Positions 34,219 through 42,962 of a DNA stretch of 64,000 nucleotides are shown here, piece after piece. How positions within the stretch are numbered: position 1 is the stretch's first letter; each line of letters begins with the position of its first letter. A program made the translations under genes and the position numbers. The DNA is from DASQPA01 sp963757335 (GTDB lineage Bacteria > Acidobacteriota > Thermoanaerobaculia > Multivoradales > UBA5704). The DNA lies in assembly GCA_963757335.1 (NCBI GenBank), contig CAVWRJ010000013.1, positions 186,001 through 250,000 on the forward strand, in the 5' to 3' direction. The notes under the pieces are model-generated. The model ran no database searches. It saw only the letters and a list, made by a program, of their open reading frames with translations, and was not told the origin of the DNA.

Positions 34219-35671
34219 GGAGAGAGCCGCTCGACCCGCTCGACCCGATCGATCCGTTCGAGCAGCTCGGCGGCCCGCCGGTCGCCGGGCAGCTCGGCGG
34301 CGAGGGTCCGGGCGCGCCGGCGCAGCTCGGCCAGCTCGCCGCGCGGGCGGGCTCCCGGCCGCAGCTCCGCCAGCTCGGCCAGCTTCGCCGCCAGGGAGGC
34401 GAGCCGGAAGCCGGCGGAGGCCTCCTCCCAGGAGCCGGCGAGATCGGCGAGCCGCAGGCGAGCCCCGCCAGGAATCGTGGCGACCACCGCCGCGCCCCCC
34501 TCTCCTGCGGCGCCCTCCGCCGCCGCCGCGGGCTGGAGCTCGATCTCATAGAGCGCCACGGCCCCGGCGCTCACCCGCCGGTAGCGCGCGACCACCGTGG
34601 GATCGAAGTCCACCTCGATTTCGGCGGCATTGGCGGGATTGGCGGGATTGGCGGAGTCGGCGAGCCGGAAGAGGAGGAGCCGGCGGCGCTCTCCGGGGGT
34701 GAAGGGGGAGGGCGCCCCTTCCGCCGCCTTCCCAGCGCCGACTCCCGGCCATGGCGTCGACGAGCTCCTCCCGGCTCTCCCCGGCGGAGAGCCGGCGGCC
34801 GGCCGGGACGGAGCGGTTCGCCCGGCCGGCCTGGAAGATGTCGCGCGGCGCGACCGCGGTGTCGACGAACCCGCCGGCCGGCGCGGCGCGAAACAGCTCC
34901 TGCTTCATCGCCTTGGCCCGCGGCGCGGCTGCCGCCAGTGGGGCCGCGGCGGTCTTCGCGCTCTCCTCCGCGGTCGCGACGACCCCCGCCTCGTTGCGCC
35001 CGGCTCCCGCCAGATCTCCCTCGCGGGAAGGGGGAGGAGCTGCCGGCTCCGGAACGACCCTTCCGGCTCCCCCGGCTCCTCCGGCTCCCCCGGCTCCTCC
35101 AACAATCCCCCCCTCCGGCTGCTCTTGCCGCGGCCGGGCAGCGGGGGCCGCGTCGGCAGCCTGGCGCCGCTCCAGGGCGAGCGGAGGGGGCGAAGCGAGC
35201 CTGGGCTGAGGGGAGGCCGGCGGGGGGGAGGCCTGCATTACCTCGGACCGTGCCACGGGCGGCCGCATCTCCGGCGGCGCCGGCTGCCGCACCGGCATCG
35301 CCGGCACCGCCACCAGGTGGAGTCTGCGGCGCGCTGACCGCGCGTGGCGGTGCGCTCCGCACCCGGCTTTGCCGGCCCTCCCGCCCCTCCCGATCGCTAT
35401 CGAAGACCCGGAGAGAGAAGAGGCCAGCCCCCACCATCGCCACGAGAGAGGCCGCGAGCAGCCAGCGCTGCCGCGCCCGGAACCCGCCTTCCCGCGCCGG
35501 CTCGGCGGAGGGAGCGGAATCCGGCGCGACCTTCACCTCGGCGGCATCGGCGACATCGGCCACATCGGCCGGAATTTCGGACCGGAGCCGCGCCAGGAGG
35601 TCGGCCGGCGGCTCGACGTCCCCGCGCTCGGAGAGAAGGCGCACGATCTCGCGCTCGCTGCGGCGGCTCAT
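34215..35671 (-). pseudogene. Sigma-factor-linked membrane protein with YfbK/VWA-like ends, two frameshifts
   Basis: Starts by overlapping the ECF sigma stop (ATGA). N-terminus REIVRLLSERGDVEPPADLL is cytoplasmic, followed by one membrane helix (WLLAASLVAMVGAGLFSL) as in anti-sigma partners, then a long Pro/Ala/Gly-rich linker. Near 35300 the frame moves and continues with FVDTAVAPRDIFQ. It moves again near 34750 to give GERRRLLLFRLADSANPANPANA, IEVDFDPTVVARYRR and AGAVALYEIELQP, which match the C-terminal part of YfbK-type VWA proteins. The VWA Rossmann core itself is absent. Both breaks lie in microsatellite-like DNA, so the gene may be intact in the organism. Confidence 0.6.
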
Positions 35672-36270
35672 CGGACCTCCTCCTCCAGGGCGAGGGCGAG
35701 CGCCTGGAGCGCCCGCTTGAGGCGCTTTCTCACGGCGACGCCGGTGATCCCCTCCTGACGCGCGACCTCCTTGACCGGCAGCTCCCCCCAGTAGAGGGCG
35801 GTGACGGTGAAGCGCAGCTCCTCGGGGAGAGCGAGAACGGCCCGCCGCAGCCGATCGCCCACTACCGCGCGGCTCATCGACTCCTCGATCGAGGGGGTGG
35901 GGTCGGGCACCCGCGCCTCGCGGCTCTCGTCGAGCGGCACCAGGCGACGCGGCCGCCGCAGGTGGTTCAAGAAGGTGTTATAGGCAATGCGGGCGAGCCA
36001 GGTCGAGAACCGGGCCCGGCCGTCGAAGCCGGAGAGGGCATCCCAGGCCTTACGGTAGCTCTCCTGGGTGAGGTCGGCCGCCAGGTCCGGGTCGCCGCAC
36101 AGGCGGCGGAGGAGCGCGTAGACGCCGCGATAGGTCTCCTCGACCAGCCGCTCGGCGGCAGCGCGGTCGCCGGCCGCGAGCCGAGCCAGGAGCCGGCGCT
36201 GCTCTTCGTCCGCGCCCGGCGGACCGTCTCTCCAGGGGCTCGACAGGGTGAGGGTCCTCGCGGTTTCCAT
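35668..36270 (-). CDS. ECF-type RNA polymerase sigma factor
   Basis: A 200-residue sigma factor with only regions 2 and 4. Region 2: ERLVEETYRGVYALLRRLCG and ADLTQESYRKAWDAL; GRARFSTWLARIAYN for -10 recognition. Region 4: LPEELRFTVTALYWGELPVKEVARQEG, with HTH VAVRKRLKRAL. First gene of a coupled operon with the membrane partner, LanB and the PTPS-like gene. It likely controls that operon plus other loci. Confidence 0.92.
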   Translation of the reverse strand: METARTLTLSSPWRDGPPGADEEQRRLLARLAAGDRAAAERLVEETYRGVYALLRRLCGDPDLAADLTQESYRKAWDALSGFDGRARFSTWLARIAYNTFLNHLRRPRRLVPLDESREARVPDPTPSIEESMSRAVVGDRLRRAVLALPEELRFTVTALYWGELPVKEVARQEGITGVAVRKRLKRALQALALALEEEVR

Positions 36271-36323
36271 CCTACAGGGTTAGACACCGCAAGCCCAGGG
36301 AAGGAAACCGGCGGCCCGCCCGA

Positions 36324-37070
36324 TCAGCCCGGCTTTTTCCTCTCGATCGTCCTCACCACCGGCGGCAGCGGTTTGCCCTCGTCGTCGAAGTAGTTGAGGA
36401 TGTCGGCCTTCCGGCGCAGCTCTTCGGTCCAGGTCTCGATCTCCTTGTTGAGCAGCTTCTCCTTGAGCACGGTCCGGATCTGCTCGCGCACTGAGTCGAT
36501 GGGTGGCGCTTCCTGTCCCTGCTTCTGGAGCTCGGGGGTGAGCACGTCCCGGTAGTAATTGTTGACGTCATCTACGCTCACGAAGACGCGCGGCCCCAGC
36601 CGTTCGTCGACGTAGGTCAGGACCATGAGCTGGCGGGAGACGAGCTGGCGCAGGCCGGCGGGAGTCAGGCCGACCTCTTTCAGGCGCTCTTCGAGCCCGG
36701 CCTCACCCTTGAAACGATCGCGGATCTCCTGGACCTGCTGGTCGATCCGGGCGACCGGCACCGGCTCGAAGCCGAAGCGGTCGATCTCGTGGAAGCGCAG
36801 CCGCTCGTCGATGAGCTGGCCGAGCACCCGACGGCGAAACTCGCGGGGGCTCTCGCCGGCGGTCGGCTGGGCGAGCCCGAGGCCGACGATGCGCTCGACG
36901 TCCGAGGCGAGGATGGGATCCTCGTCGACGATCGCCACCACCCGGTCCCTGAGGACGTTCTCCCCGGCGGCGCTCGGAGCGAGGGCGGCGGGTGGCGCCG
37001 GCACTGGCGTAGGCGACGGGGGCGGCGCGGCGAAGAGGAGAAAGAGGGCGAAGGGGAGAGAGAGGAGCAT
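36324..37070 (-). CDS. SurA-type periplasmic chaperone N-terminal domain protein
   Basis: A 248-residue exported protein with signal peptide (LSLPFALFLLFAAPP), a Pro/Ala-rich spacer to ~35, then the SurA_N helical domain (RVVAIVDEDPILASDVERI, FRRRVLGQLIDERLRFHE). It lacks a PpiC peptidyl-prolyl isomerase domain, so it is probably a holdase for outer-membrane proteins. Divergent from the NAD synthase operon with a 29-base gap between starts. Confidence 0.82.
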   Translation of the reverse strand: MLLSLPFALFLLFAAPPPSPTPVPAPPAALAPSAAGENVLRDRVVAIVDEDPILASDVERIVGLGLAQPTAGESPREFRRRVLGQLIDERLRFHEIDRFGFEPVPVARIDQQVQEIRDRFKGEAGLEERLKEVGLTPAGLRQLVSRQLMVLTYVDERLGPRVFVSVDDVNNYYRDVLTPELQKQGQEAPPIDSVREQIRTVLKEKLLNKEIETWTEELRRKADILNYFDDEGKPLPPVVRTIERKKPG

Positions 37071-37099
37071 CCAACGGGCATGCTAGCATCGCGTCGATC

Positions 37100-37936
37100 A
37101 TGGCTGAAGAGAGCTCCCTTCTACGCGTCGGCCTGGCGCAGATCGACTGCCGGCTGGGGGACGTCGAGGCGAACCTCGAGCGTCACCTCACCTGGATCGG
37201 GGAGGCGCGGCAGCGCTCGGTCGACCTCCTCGTCTTCCCCGAGCTGTCGCTCACCGGCTACCGCCTCCTCCACTTGACCCCGCGCGTCGCTCTGCGCCCG
37301 GCGGGCTCGCCGGTCCTCGCCCAACTGGCGGCCGCGGCTGGCCCCATGGCGGTCGTCGTCGGCCTGGTCGAAGAGGACGCGCGCGGGGTGCTCCACAACA
37401 GCGCCGTGCTGATCAAGGACGGCGCCCCGGTCCTCACCCACCGCAAAATCTACCTGCCGACCTACGGCATCTTCCAGGAGGAGCGCTTCTTCGGCGCCGG
37501 GAAAAGGCTCGGCCTCACCGACCTCGGCGGCAGCCGGGCCGGCATCCTGATCTGCGAGGACCTCTGGCACTCGAACCTCGCCGGCCGCCTCGCCGTGGCC
37601 GGCGCCAAGCTCCTCATCATCCCCTCGGCGGGCCCGGGCCGGATCGGCCCCGGCGATCTGCCGGAGAGCCAGGAGTCCTGGGAGCTGGTCACCCGCTCGA
37701 CCGCGCTCCTCAACACCTGCTGGGTGGTCTACTGCAACCGGGTGGGCTGGGAGGAGGGCTCGTTCTACACCGGCGGCAGCCACGTGGTGCGCCCGGGCGG
37801 CGAGCTCAGCGTCCGCGCGCCCCTCTTGGAAGAGCACCTGCTGGTGACCGAGATCGATCTGCGCGACGCCGACCGCCTGCGCTGGCAGCTGCCGCTCATC
37901 GACGACGAGCGGACGGACCTCGAGGGACCGCTGTGA
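37100..37936 (+). CDS. Nitrilase-family amidase, probable glutaminase partner of NAD synthase
   Basis: A 278-residue carbon-nitrogen hydrolase with the Glu-Lys-Cys triad visible in FPELSLTGY (Glu), HRKIYLPTYG (Lys) and ICEDLWHSN (Cys). In glutamine-dependent NAD synthases this domain is fused upstream of the synthetase and supplies ammonia. Here the two are separate genes overlapping by four bases (GTGA), suggesting a split enzyme assembled in trans. Confidence 0.85.
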   Translation: MAEESSLLRVGLAQIDCRLGDVEANLERHLTWIGEARQRSVDLLVFPELSLTGYRLLHLTPRVALRPAGSPVLAQLAAAAGPMAVVVGLVEEDARGVLHNSAVLIKDGAPVLTHRKIYLPTYGIFQEERFFGAGKRLGLTDLGGSRAGILICEDLWHSNLAGRLAVAGAKLLIIPSAGPGRIGPGDLPESQESWELVTRSTALLNTCWVVYCNRVGWEEGSFYTGGSHVVRPGGELSVRAPLLEEHLLVTEIDLRDADRLRWQLPLIDDERTDLEGPL

Positions 37937-38769
37937 TCCGCCGCGAGGAGGTCGCCGGCCGCCTGACGCTCAACGCGCCGCTCGCCGTCTCCGTGCTGGT
38001 GAGCTTCATCCGGGACGCGGTGACGACCGCGGGGTCCTCCGGAGTGACGATCGGCCTCTCGGGCGGGGTCGACTCGTCGCTCTCCGCCGCCCTCGCCGTG
38101 CGGGCCCTGGGCCCCGAGCGGGTACACGGTTTTCTTCTCCCCTACCGCACCTCCTCCGCCGACTCCCTGGCCGACGCCCATGCCGTCGTAGAAAACCTCG
38201 GCCTTGAGGCGCGCCAGATCGACATCTCGCCCATGGTCGACGCCTACTTCGACACCGCCGAGCCCGAGGCCGACCCCACCCGGCGGGGCAACAAGATGGC
38301 CCGCGAGCGGATGACGATCCTCTTCGATCAGGCGAAGAAGCTCGGCTGCCTGGTGCTCGGAACGTCGAACAAGACCGAGATCCTGCTCGGCTACTCGACC
38401 GTCTTCGGCGACAACGCGAGCTCGCTCAACCCGCTGGGCGACCTCTACAAGCAGCAGGTCTGGCAGCTCGCCCTCTATCTCGGCCTCCCCGCCTCGGTGG
38501 TCGAGAAGCGCCCCTCGGCCGACCTCTGGCCGGGCCAGACCGACGAGGGGGACCTCGGGGTCGACTACCTTACGGCGGACGAGGTCCTCTATCTCCTTTT
38601 CGACCGCGGCCTCTCCCCGGCGGAGGTGGTGGCGCGCGGCTACGCGGAGGAGGCGGTCTCCCGCATCACCCGCTACGAGCAGGCCTTCCGCTTCAAACGC
38701 CGGCTGATGCTCATCGCCCGGCTCTCCGGGAGCGCGGTCAACCTCGACCAGGAGATCCCGCGGGACTAG
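37933..38769 (+). CDS. nadE: NAD+ synthase
   Basis: A 278-residue PP-loop enzyme that amidates nicotinic acid adenine dinucleotide. The ATP loop is IGLSGGVDSSLSAALA near residue 40. LGTSNKTEILLGYSTVFGD near 145 and RPSADLWPGQTDEGDLG near 195 are the substrate-binding motifs. GTG start inside the amidase stop. Length matches ammonia-dependent NadE, with the glutaminase supplied by the previous gene. Confidence 0.93.
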   Translation: MIRREEVAGRLTLNAPLAVSVLVSFIRDAVTTAGSSGVTIGLSGGVDSSLSAALAVRALGPERVHGFLLPYRTSSADSLADAHAVVENLGLEARQIDISPMVDAYFDTAEPEADPTRRGNKMARERMTILFDQAKKLGCLVLGTSNKTEILLGYSTVFGDNASSLNPLGDLYKQQVWQLALYLGLPASVVEKRPSADLWPGQTDEGDLGVDYLTADEVLYLLFDRGLSPAEVVARGYAEEAVSRITRYEQAFRFKRRLMLIARLSGSAVNLDQEIPRD

Positions 38770-38783
38770 GTCTCCCTCTCCCC

Positions 38784-39458
38784 ATGCCCGGCAAGCTCCT
38801 GGTCGTCGCGACGCCGATCGGCAACCTCGACGACCTCACCCCGCGGGCCCGCGCCGCCTTCGAGGCGGCCGACGTGATCGCCTGCGAGGACACCCGTCAC
38901 ACCGGCCTCCTTCTCCACCACCTGGGGATCAAGAAGCCGCTCGTCTCGCTCCACGAGCACAACGAGCGCCAGCGCCTGCCGCGGCTGCTCGCCGACCTCG
39001 AAGCGGGCCGGACCGTGGCTCTCGCAAGCGACGCCGGCACCCCGCTCCTCTCCGACCCCGGCTTCCTCCTCGTCCGCGAGGCGGCCGCCCGCGGCATCCG
39101 GATCGAGCCCCTTCCCGGCCCCTCCGCTCTCCTCGCCGCCCTCGTCGCCTCCGGCCTCCCCCCCTACCCCTTCACCTTCGCCGGCTTCCCGCCGCCCAAG
39201 TCCGGCAAGCGCCGGACCTTCTTTCGCACCTGGGCGGCTCTCCCCCATACCCTGATCTTCTTCGAGTCCCCCCACCGGCTGCTGGCGAGCCTCGACGATG
39301 CCGTAGCCGAGCTGGGCGACCGGCCGGCCGCGATTGCCCGCGAGCTCACCAAGCTTCACGAGGAGGTGTTGCGGGGGGCGCTCTCGGAGCTCCGTGCGGA
39401 GCTCGGGAAGCGGCCCTCGCTCAAGGGGGAGTTCGTCGTCGTCGTGGGCGGAAAGTAG
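38784..39458 (+). CDS. rsmI: 16S rRNA C1402 2'-O-ribose methyltransferase, short form
   Basis: A 224-residue SAM-dependent tetrapyrrole-methylase-fold enzyme that methylates C1402 of 16S rRNA. Motifs: VATPIGNLDDLTPRA, ACEDTRHTGLLLHHL, SDAGTPLLSDPGF and FFESPHRLLASL. It ends at GEFVVVVGGK and so lacks the ~50-60-residue C-terminal extension of E. coli RsmI. Fourteen bases after nadE, so likely co-transcribed. Confidence 0.93.
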   Translation: MPGKLLVVATPIGNLDDLTPRARAAFEAADVIACEDTRHTGLLLHHLGIKKPLVSLHEHNERQRLPRLLADLEAGRTVALASDAGTPLLSDPGFLLVREAAARGIRIEPLPGPSALLAALVASGLPPYPFTFAGFPPPKSGKRRTFFRTWAALPHTLIFFESPHRLLASLDDAVAELGDRPAAIARELTKLHEEVLRGALSELRAELGKRPSLKGEFVVVVGGK

Positions 39459-39485
39459 AGCTGCAAGATTGTAGGAGGTTTTTCC

Positions 39486-39507
39486 GTCCTGCTTAAGCAG
39501 GACGGGA
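39486..39507. other. Perfect 22-base palindrome between convergent genes
   Basis: Arms CCGTCCTGC / GCAGGACGG around TTAA, between rsmI and the acyl-CoA dehydrogenase stop. It follows a T5 run on the plus strand, the wrong side for a plus-strand intrinsic terminator, and on the minus strand is followed by A5. A second weaker dyad (CCGGC/GCCGG) follows at ~39530. It may slow polymerase, or be a protein site. Confidence 0.6.
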
Positions 39508-39544
39508 TTCGCTCCAGCCCGGCTTGACCGGCAAGGCCGGCCCC

Positions 39545-40796
39545 TTAAAGATCCCGGAGAAGATGGCGGGCGATGATCAGGTGCTGGATCTCGGTCGTCC
39601 CCTCGTAGATGCGGAGGGCCCGGACCGAGCGGTAGAGGCGCTCGACCGGGTGCTCGGCGAGGGTGCCCCGGCCGCCGAGGATCTGGAGGGCGGCGTCCAC
39701 GATGCGCTGGGCGGCCTCCGTGGCGAAGGCCTTCGCCATGGCGGCCGCCAGGCTCACCCGGCCTGAATCCCGCGCTGGATCCTGCGCTGGAACCTGGATG
39801 CCAGCGGCATCCCCCTCCCAGGCCGCACGGTAGACGAGCAGCCGGGCCGCGGCGAGGTCGGTCGCCATGATCGCCAGCTTCTCCTGGACGAGCTGAAACT
39901 CGGCCAGGGTCTTGCCGAACTGGCGGCGGCGGCGGGCGTGCACCGTGGCCTCGGCGAGAGCCCGGGCGGCCATGCCGCAGGCCGCCGCGGCGACCGTCGG
40001 GCGCAGCCGGTCCAAGGTCCGCATCCCCAGCTTGAAACCCTCCCCCTCAAGGCCGATCCGGTTCTCTTCCGGCACCCAGCAGCCGGAGAACCCGAGCTCG
40101 CCCAGGGGATGGGGTGAGGAGAGAACCTGGGGACCGAGAAAGGAGAGCCCGGGAGCCCCGGCCTCGACCAGGAAGCAGGAGAGGCCACGGCTCCCGGCCT
40201 CCCGGTCGGTGGCGGCGAAGACGACGTGGAAGTCGGCGATCCCGGCGTTAGAGATGAAGGTCTTGTGACCGTCCAGGACGTAGCCGCCGCGATCTCCGGT
40301 GCCGCCGGTGACCTCCGTTGCCGCCGATACCGCGGGTGGCGACCGTCGCCATCGAGGAGACGTCGGAGCCGGCCTCGGGCTCGGTCATGGCGAAGGCGGC
40401 CATGGCCCGGCCGCTGGCGACCGCCGGCAGCCACCGGCTGCGCTGCGCCTCGCTCCCCGCGAGAGTGATCGGCATCGAGCCCAGGCACTGGAGGGCGAAG
40501 ACGGCATCGGCGAGCGGCGAGGCCGCGGCCAGGGCCTCCCGAATCAGGCAGCAGGCCCGGAGATCGGGCTCCGGCCAGTGCCCGCCCCAGGCCTCGGGAA
40601 CGGCATAGCCGAGCCACCCCTCCTCGCCGAGGAGAGCGAGGAGCCAGCGCGCCTGCTGGCGCGCCCCCGGGTCGCCCTCGGGAGCGGGGAGCGGCGCCAC
40701 GCGCTCTGCGGCGAAGCGGGCGACCTCCCCGGCGAGGGCGACGTGGCGCTCGTCGAGGAAGGCGCGGATCGTCGACGTATCCGGGGGAGCGCTCAC
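39545..40796 (-). CDS. Acyl-CoA dehydrogenase (frameshifted in Gly-rich insert)
   Basis: FAD enzyme that introduces the alpha-beta double bond in acyl-CoA. The N-terminal part has FAMTEPEAGSDVSSM (substrate and FAD contact); the C-terminal part has RRRRQFGKTLAEFQ and LQILGGRGTLAEHPVERLYR ending in YEGTTEIQHLIIARHLL. About 416 residues when one extra G near 40310 is removed; the repaired join reads GGYVLDGHKTFISNAG. The break lies in a 9-bp microsatellite encoding GIGGNGGTGGTG. Last gene of a coupled four-gene operon, overlapping the enoyl-CoA hydratase stop by four bases. Confidence 0.86.
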
Positions 40797-41593
40797 CGGA
40801 AACGGGGCTCGCGCTTGTCGCGGAAGGCCTCGTAGGCCTCGCGAAAGTTGGGATCGAGCATGCAGGCGGCCTGGATCTCGACCTCGGCCGCCAGCGCCGA
40901 TTCGAGGTCCATCGTCGCTTCCCGCTGGACGAGCTTCTTGGTCACCTCCATGCCGAAGGAGGGCCCCTTCGCCAGGCGCTCCGCCCAGCTCCGCGCCGCG
41001 GCCGGAAGCTCGTCATGGAGCACCACCCGGTTGTAGAGCCCGATCCGCTCCGCCTCCCGAGCCTCGACGAAATCGCCGGTCAAGAGGAGCTCCATGGCCC
41101 GGCCGAGCCCGACCAGGCGGGGCAGCAGCCAGGAGGCGCCCATGTCGGCCCCCGAGAGGCCGACCTTGGTGAAGAGGAAGGCGATCTTCGCCTTCTCGGA
41201 GGCGATCCGCAGGTCGCAGGCGCTGGCGATGACCGCCCCGGCCCCGGCGACCAGGCCGTTCAAAGCGCCCACCACCGGTCGCCGGCAGCGCAGGATGGAG
41301 AGGACGAGCGCGCCGGTCACCCGGGTGAAGTCGAGGAGGCCCTGGTAGTCGCGGGCGAAGAGGGCGCCGATGATGTCCTCGACGTCGCCGCCCGAGCAGA
41401 AGGCGCGGCCGCTGCCGGTCAAGAGGACCGCCCGCACCCCGGGCTCGGTGTCCAAAGCCTGGAAGACCCGGGTCAGCTCCTCATAGACCTCGAAGGTCAG
41501 GGCGTTCAGGCGCTCGGCGCGGTCCAGGGTGACGGTCGCCACCCCGGTCGCCGGGTCGTGCGCGTAGCGGCAGCTCCTAGGCTCGATCGGCAT
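40793..41593 (-). CDS. Enoyl-CoA hydratase/isomerase family protein
   Basis: A 266-residue crotonase-fold enzyme. Oxyanion-hole segments are SGRAFCSGGDVEDI near residue 65 and ALNGLVAGAGAVIASACDLRIAS near 110. The catalytic position in LSGADMGASWLLPRLVG has Asp-Met where classical hydratases have a second Glu, so the reaction may be isomerase- or lyase-like. It overlaps the RidA gene by 17 bases. Confidence 0.9.
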   Translation of the reverse strand: MPIEPRSCRYAHDPATGVATVTLDRAERLNALTFEVYEELTRVFQALDTEPGVRAVLLTGSGRAFCSGGDVEDIIGALFARDYQGLLDFTRVTGALVLSILRCRRPVVGALNGLVAGAGAVIASACDLRIASEKAKIAFLFTKVGLSGADMGASWLLPRLVGLGRAMELLLTGDFVEAREAERIGLYNRVVLHDELPAAARSWAERLAKGPSFGMEVTKKLVQREATMDLESALAAEVEIQAACMLDPNFREAYEAFRDKREPRFR

Positions 41594-42029
41594 CGCGGCC
41601 CTCCGTGGCTGCCGGGAGGACGGCGGTGGCCTCGATCTCCAGGAGGGCCCCCGGTTCGAGGAGCGCCTGGACCTCGAGGAGGGCCATCGCCGGGTAGTGC
41701 CGTCCCATGACCCGGCGGTAGGCTGCCCCCACTGCCGGGAGATTGGCCAGGTACTGCCGGCGGTCGGTGACGTAGAGGGTGAGGCGCGCCACGTGCTCGG
41801 GCCCGCCCCCCGCGGCGCGGACGACGGCGACGGCGTTTTCGAGCGCGCGGGCGAACTGGCCGGGGAAGTCTTGGGCGACCAGCCGCTGCTCGCCGTCCCA
41901 GGCGATCTGGCCGGCGATGAAGAGGAGCCTCCCGCCGGCCGGCGCCAGCATGCCGTTCGAGTAGCCGCGCGGTGCCCCGAGCTCGGCGGGGTTGACCGGC
42001 TGGAGCCCGGCGGGGGCAGCGGGGGTCAT
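41577..42029 (-). CDS. RidA/YjgF-family protein
   Basis: A 150-residue enamine/imine deaminase-type protein: YSNGMLAPAGGRLLFIAGQ, FARALENAVAVVRAAGG and LTLYVTDRRQYLA, ending ALLEVQALLEPGALLEIEATAV. The usual Arg in the last strand (CxxxR region) is not obvious, so substrate may differ from 2-aminoacrylate. RidA members inside CoA-catabolic operons are known for aromatic amine degradation, which this operon may serve. It overlaps the SDR stop by four bases. Confidence 0.87.
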   Translation of the reverse strand: MTPAAPAGLQPVNPAELGAPRGYSNGMLAPAGGRLLFIAGQIAWDGEQRLVAQDFPGQFARALENAVAVVRAAGGGPEHVARLTLYVTDRRQYLANLPAVGAAYRRVMGRHYPAMALLEVQALLEPGALLEIEATAVLPAATEGRDADRA

Positions 42030-42802
42030 GCGAGGAGGCTCCCGCCGTCCTGGACGATCGCCTGCCCGTTGATCCCCCGCGCCCGCGGGTCGCAGAGGGA
42101 GAGGACGAGATAGGCGACCTCCTCGGGATCGAGCAGGCGCTGCTGCGGCGAGGTCTGCCGGATGGCCTCGGCCACCTGCTCGGCCGGCCGGCCGGTCTTC
42201 TCGACGATCCGCTCGACCGACTCCCGGGTCATGTCGGTGTCGACGTACCCCGGGCAGACGGCGTTGACGGTCACCCCCGAGGCCGCGACCTCGGCCGCCA
42301 CCGAGCGGGTGAAGCCGAGGACGGCATGCTTCGAGGCCGAGTAGGCGGCGATGTAGGCGGCTCCGGCCCGGCCGGCGATCGAGGCGACGTTCACCACCCG
42401 CCCCCAGCGCCGCTCGACCATGCCGGGGAGGAACGCCTGGGTAGCGAGAAAGGTGCCGGTGACGTTGACCGCGAAGATGCGGTTCCAGGTCGCGAGCGAG
42501 ATCGCCTTGAGCGGCGCCGAATGGGCGATCCCGGCGTTGTTGACGAGGATGTCGACTTGACCGAGATGCTCGCCGGCCGTGCTGGCGAGGGCCGCGATCT
42601 GGGCGGGGTCGGTGACGTCGCAGGCCGCGGCCCAGGCCGCGTGCCCCAGGTCCCGGAGCGCCGCCGCCACCCCCTCGACATCCGAGCGGGTCCGCGCCGC
42701 CACCAGGACGGACGCCCCGGCCGCAGCGAGCGACCGCGCCACGGCCGCCCCGATACCCCTGCCGCCCCCGGTCACCACCGCCTTCTTGCCCGCCAGGATC
42801 AC
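42026..42802 (-). CDS. Short-chain dehydrogenase/reductase (3-hydroxyacyl-CoA or ketoreductase type)
   Basis: A 258-residue classical SDR: TGGGRGIGAAVARSL (cofactor), NNAGIAHSAPL, VNVASIAGRAG (catalytic Ser) and YIAAYSASKHAVLGF (Tyr/Lys). The C-terminus is INGQAIVQDGG. First gene of the operon SDR - RidA - hydratase - acyl-CoA dehydrogenase, all with overlapping ends. This suggests a beta-oxidation-like route for a CoA-bound acid, with the exact substrate unknown. Confidence 0.92.
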   Translation of the reverse strand: MILAGKKAVVTGGGRGIGAAVARSLAAAGASVLVAARTRSDVEGVAAALRDLGHAAWAAACDVTDPAQIAALASTAGEHLGQVDILVNNAGIAHSAPLKAISLATWNRIFAVNVTGTFLATQAFLPGMVERRWGRVVNVASIAGRAGAAYIAAYSASKHAVLGFTRSVAAEVAASGVTVNAVCPGYVDTDMTRESVERIVEKTGRPAEQVAEAIRQTSPQQRLLDPEEVAYLVLSLCDPRARGINGQAIVQDGGSLLA

Positions 42803-42840
42803 GGCGAGACCTTAGAACCGCGGTCGGACGGTGTCAAGGC

Positions 42841-42940
42841 TGGCTCAGTTTGATCCTGCGGGCGGGCTCCTTCGGGCGCTGCGCGCAGCCAGCCTGTGCC
42901 CAGAATGGGTATCGCCCGTCCGCGGATCCAAACTGAGCCA
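42841..42940. repeat. Interspersed inverted-repeat element, copy C
   Basis: A 100-base copy with ends TGGCTCAGTTTGATCC and GGATCCAAACTGAGCCA, complementary but for one base. The core keeps CTCCTTCGGGCGCT and CGCGCAGCCAG, with an extra ~18 bases in the right half. It lies upstream of the SDR operon and beyond the creatininase stop. Confidence 0.88.
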
Positions 42941-42962
42941 GGACCGTCCCCAGCCCGCAGGC

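Noticed and set aside
39486..39507. Palindrome as an ordinary rho-independent terminator for rsmI
   Set aside because: The T run precedes the stem on the plus strand instead of following it; listed as an unexplained dyad.
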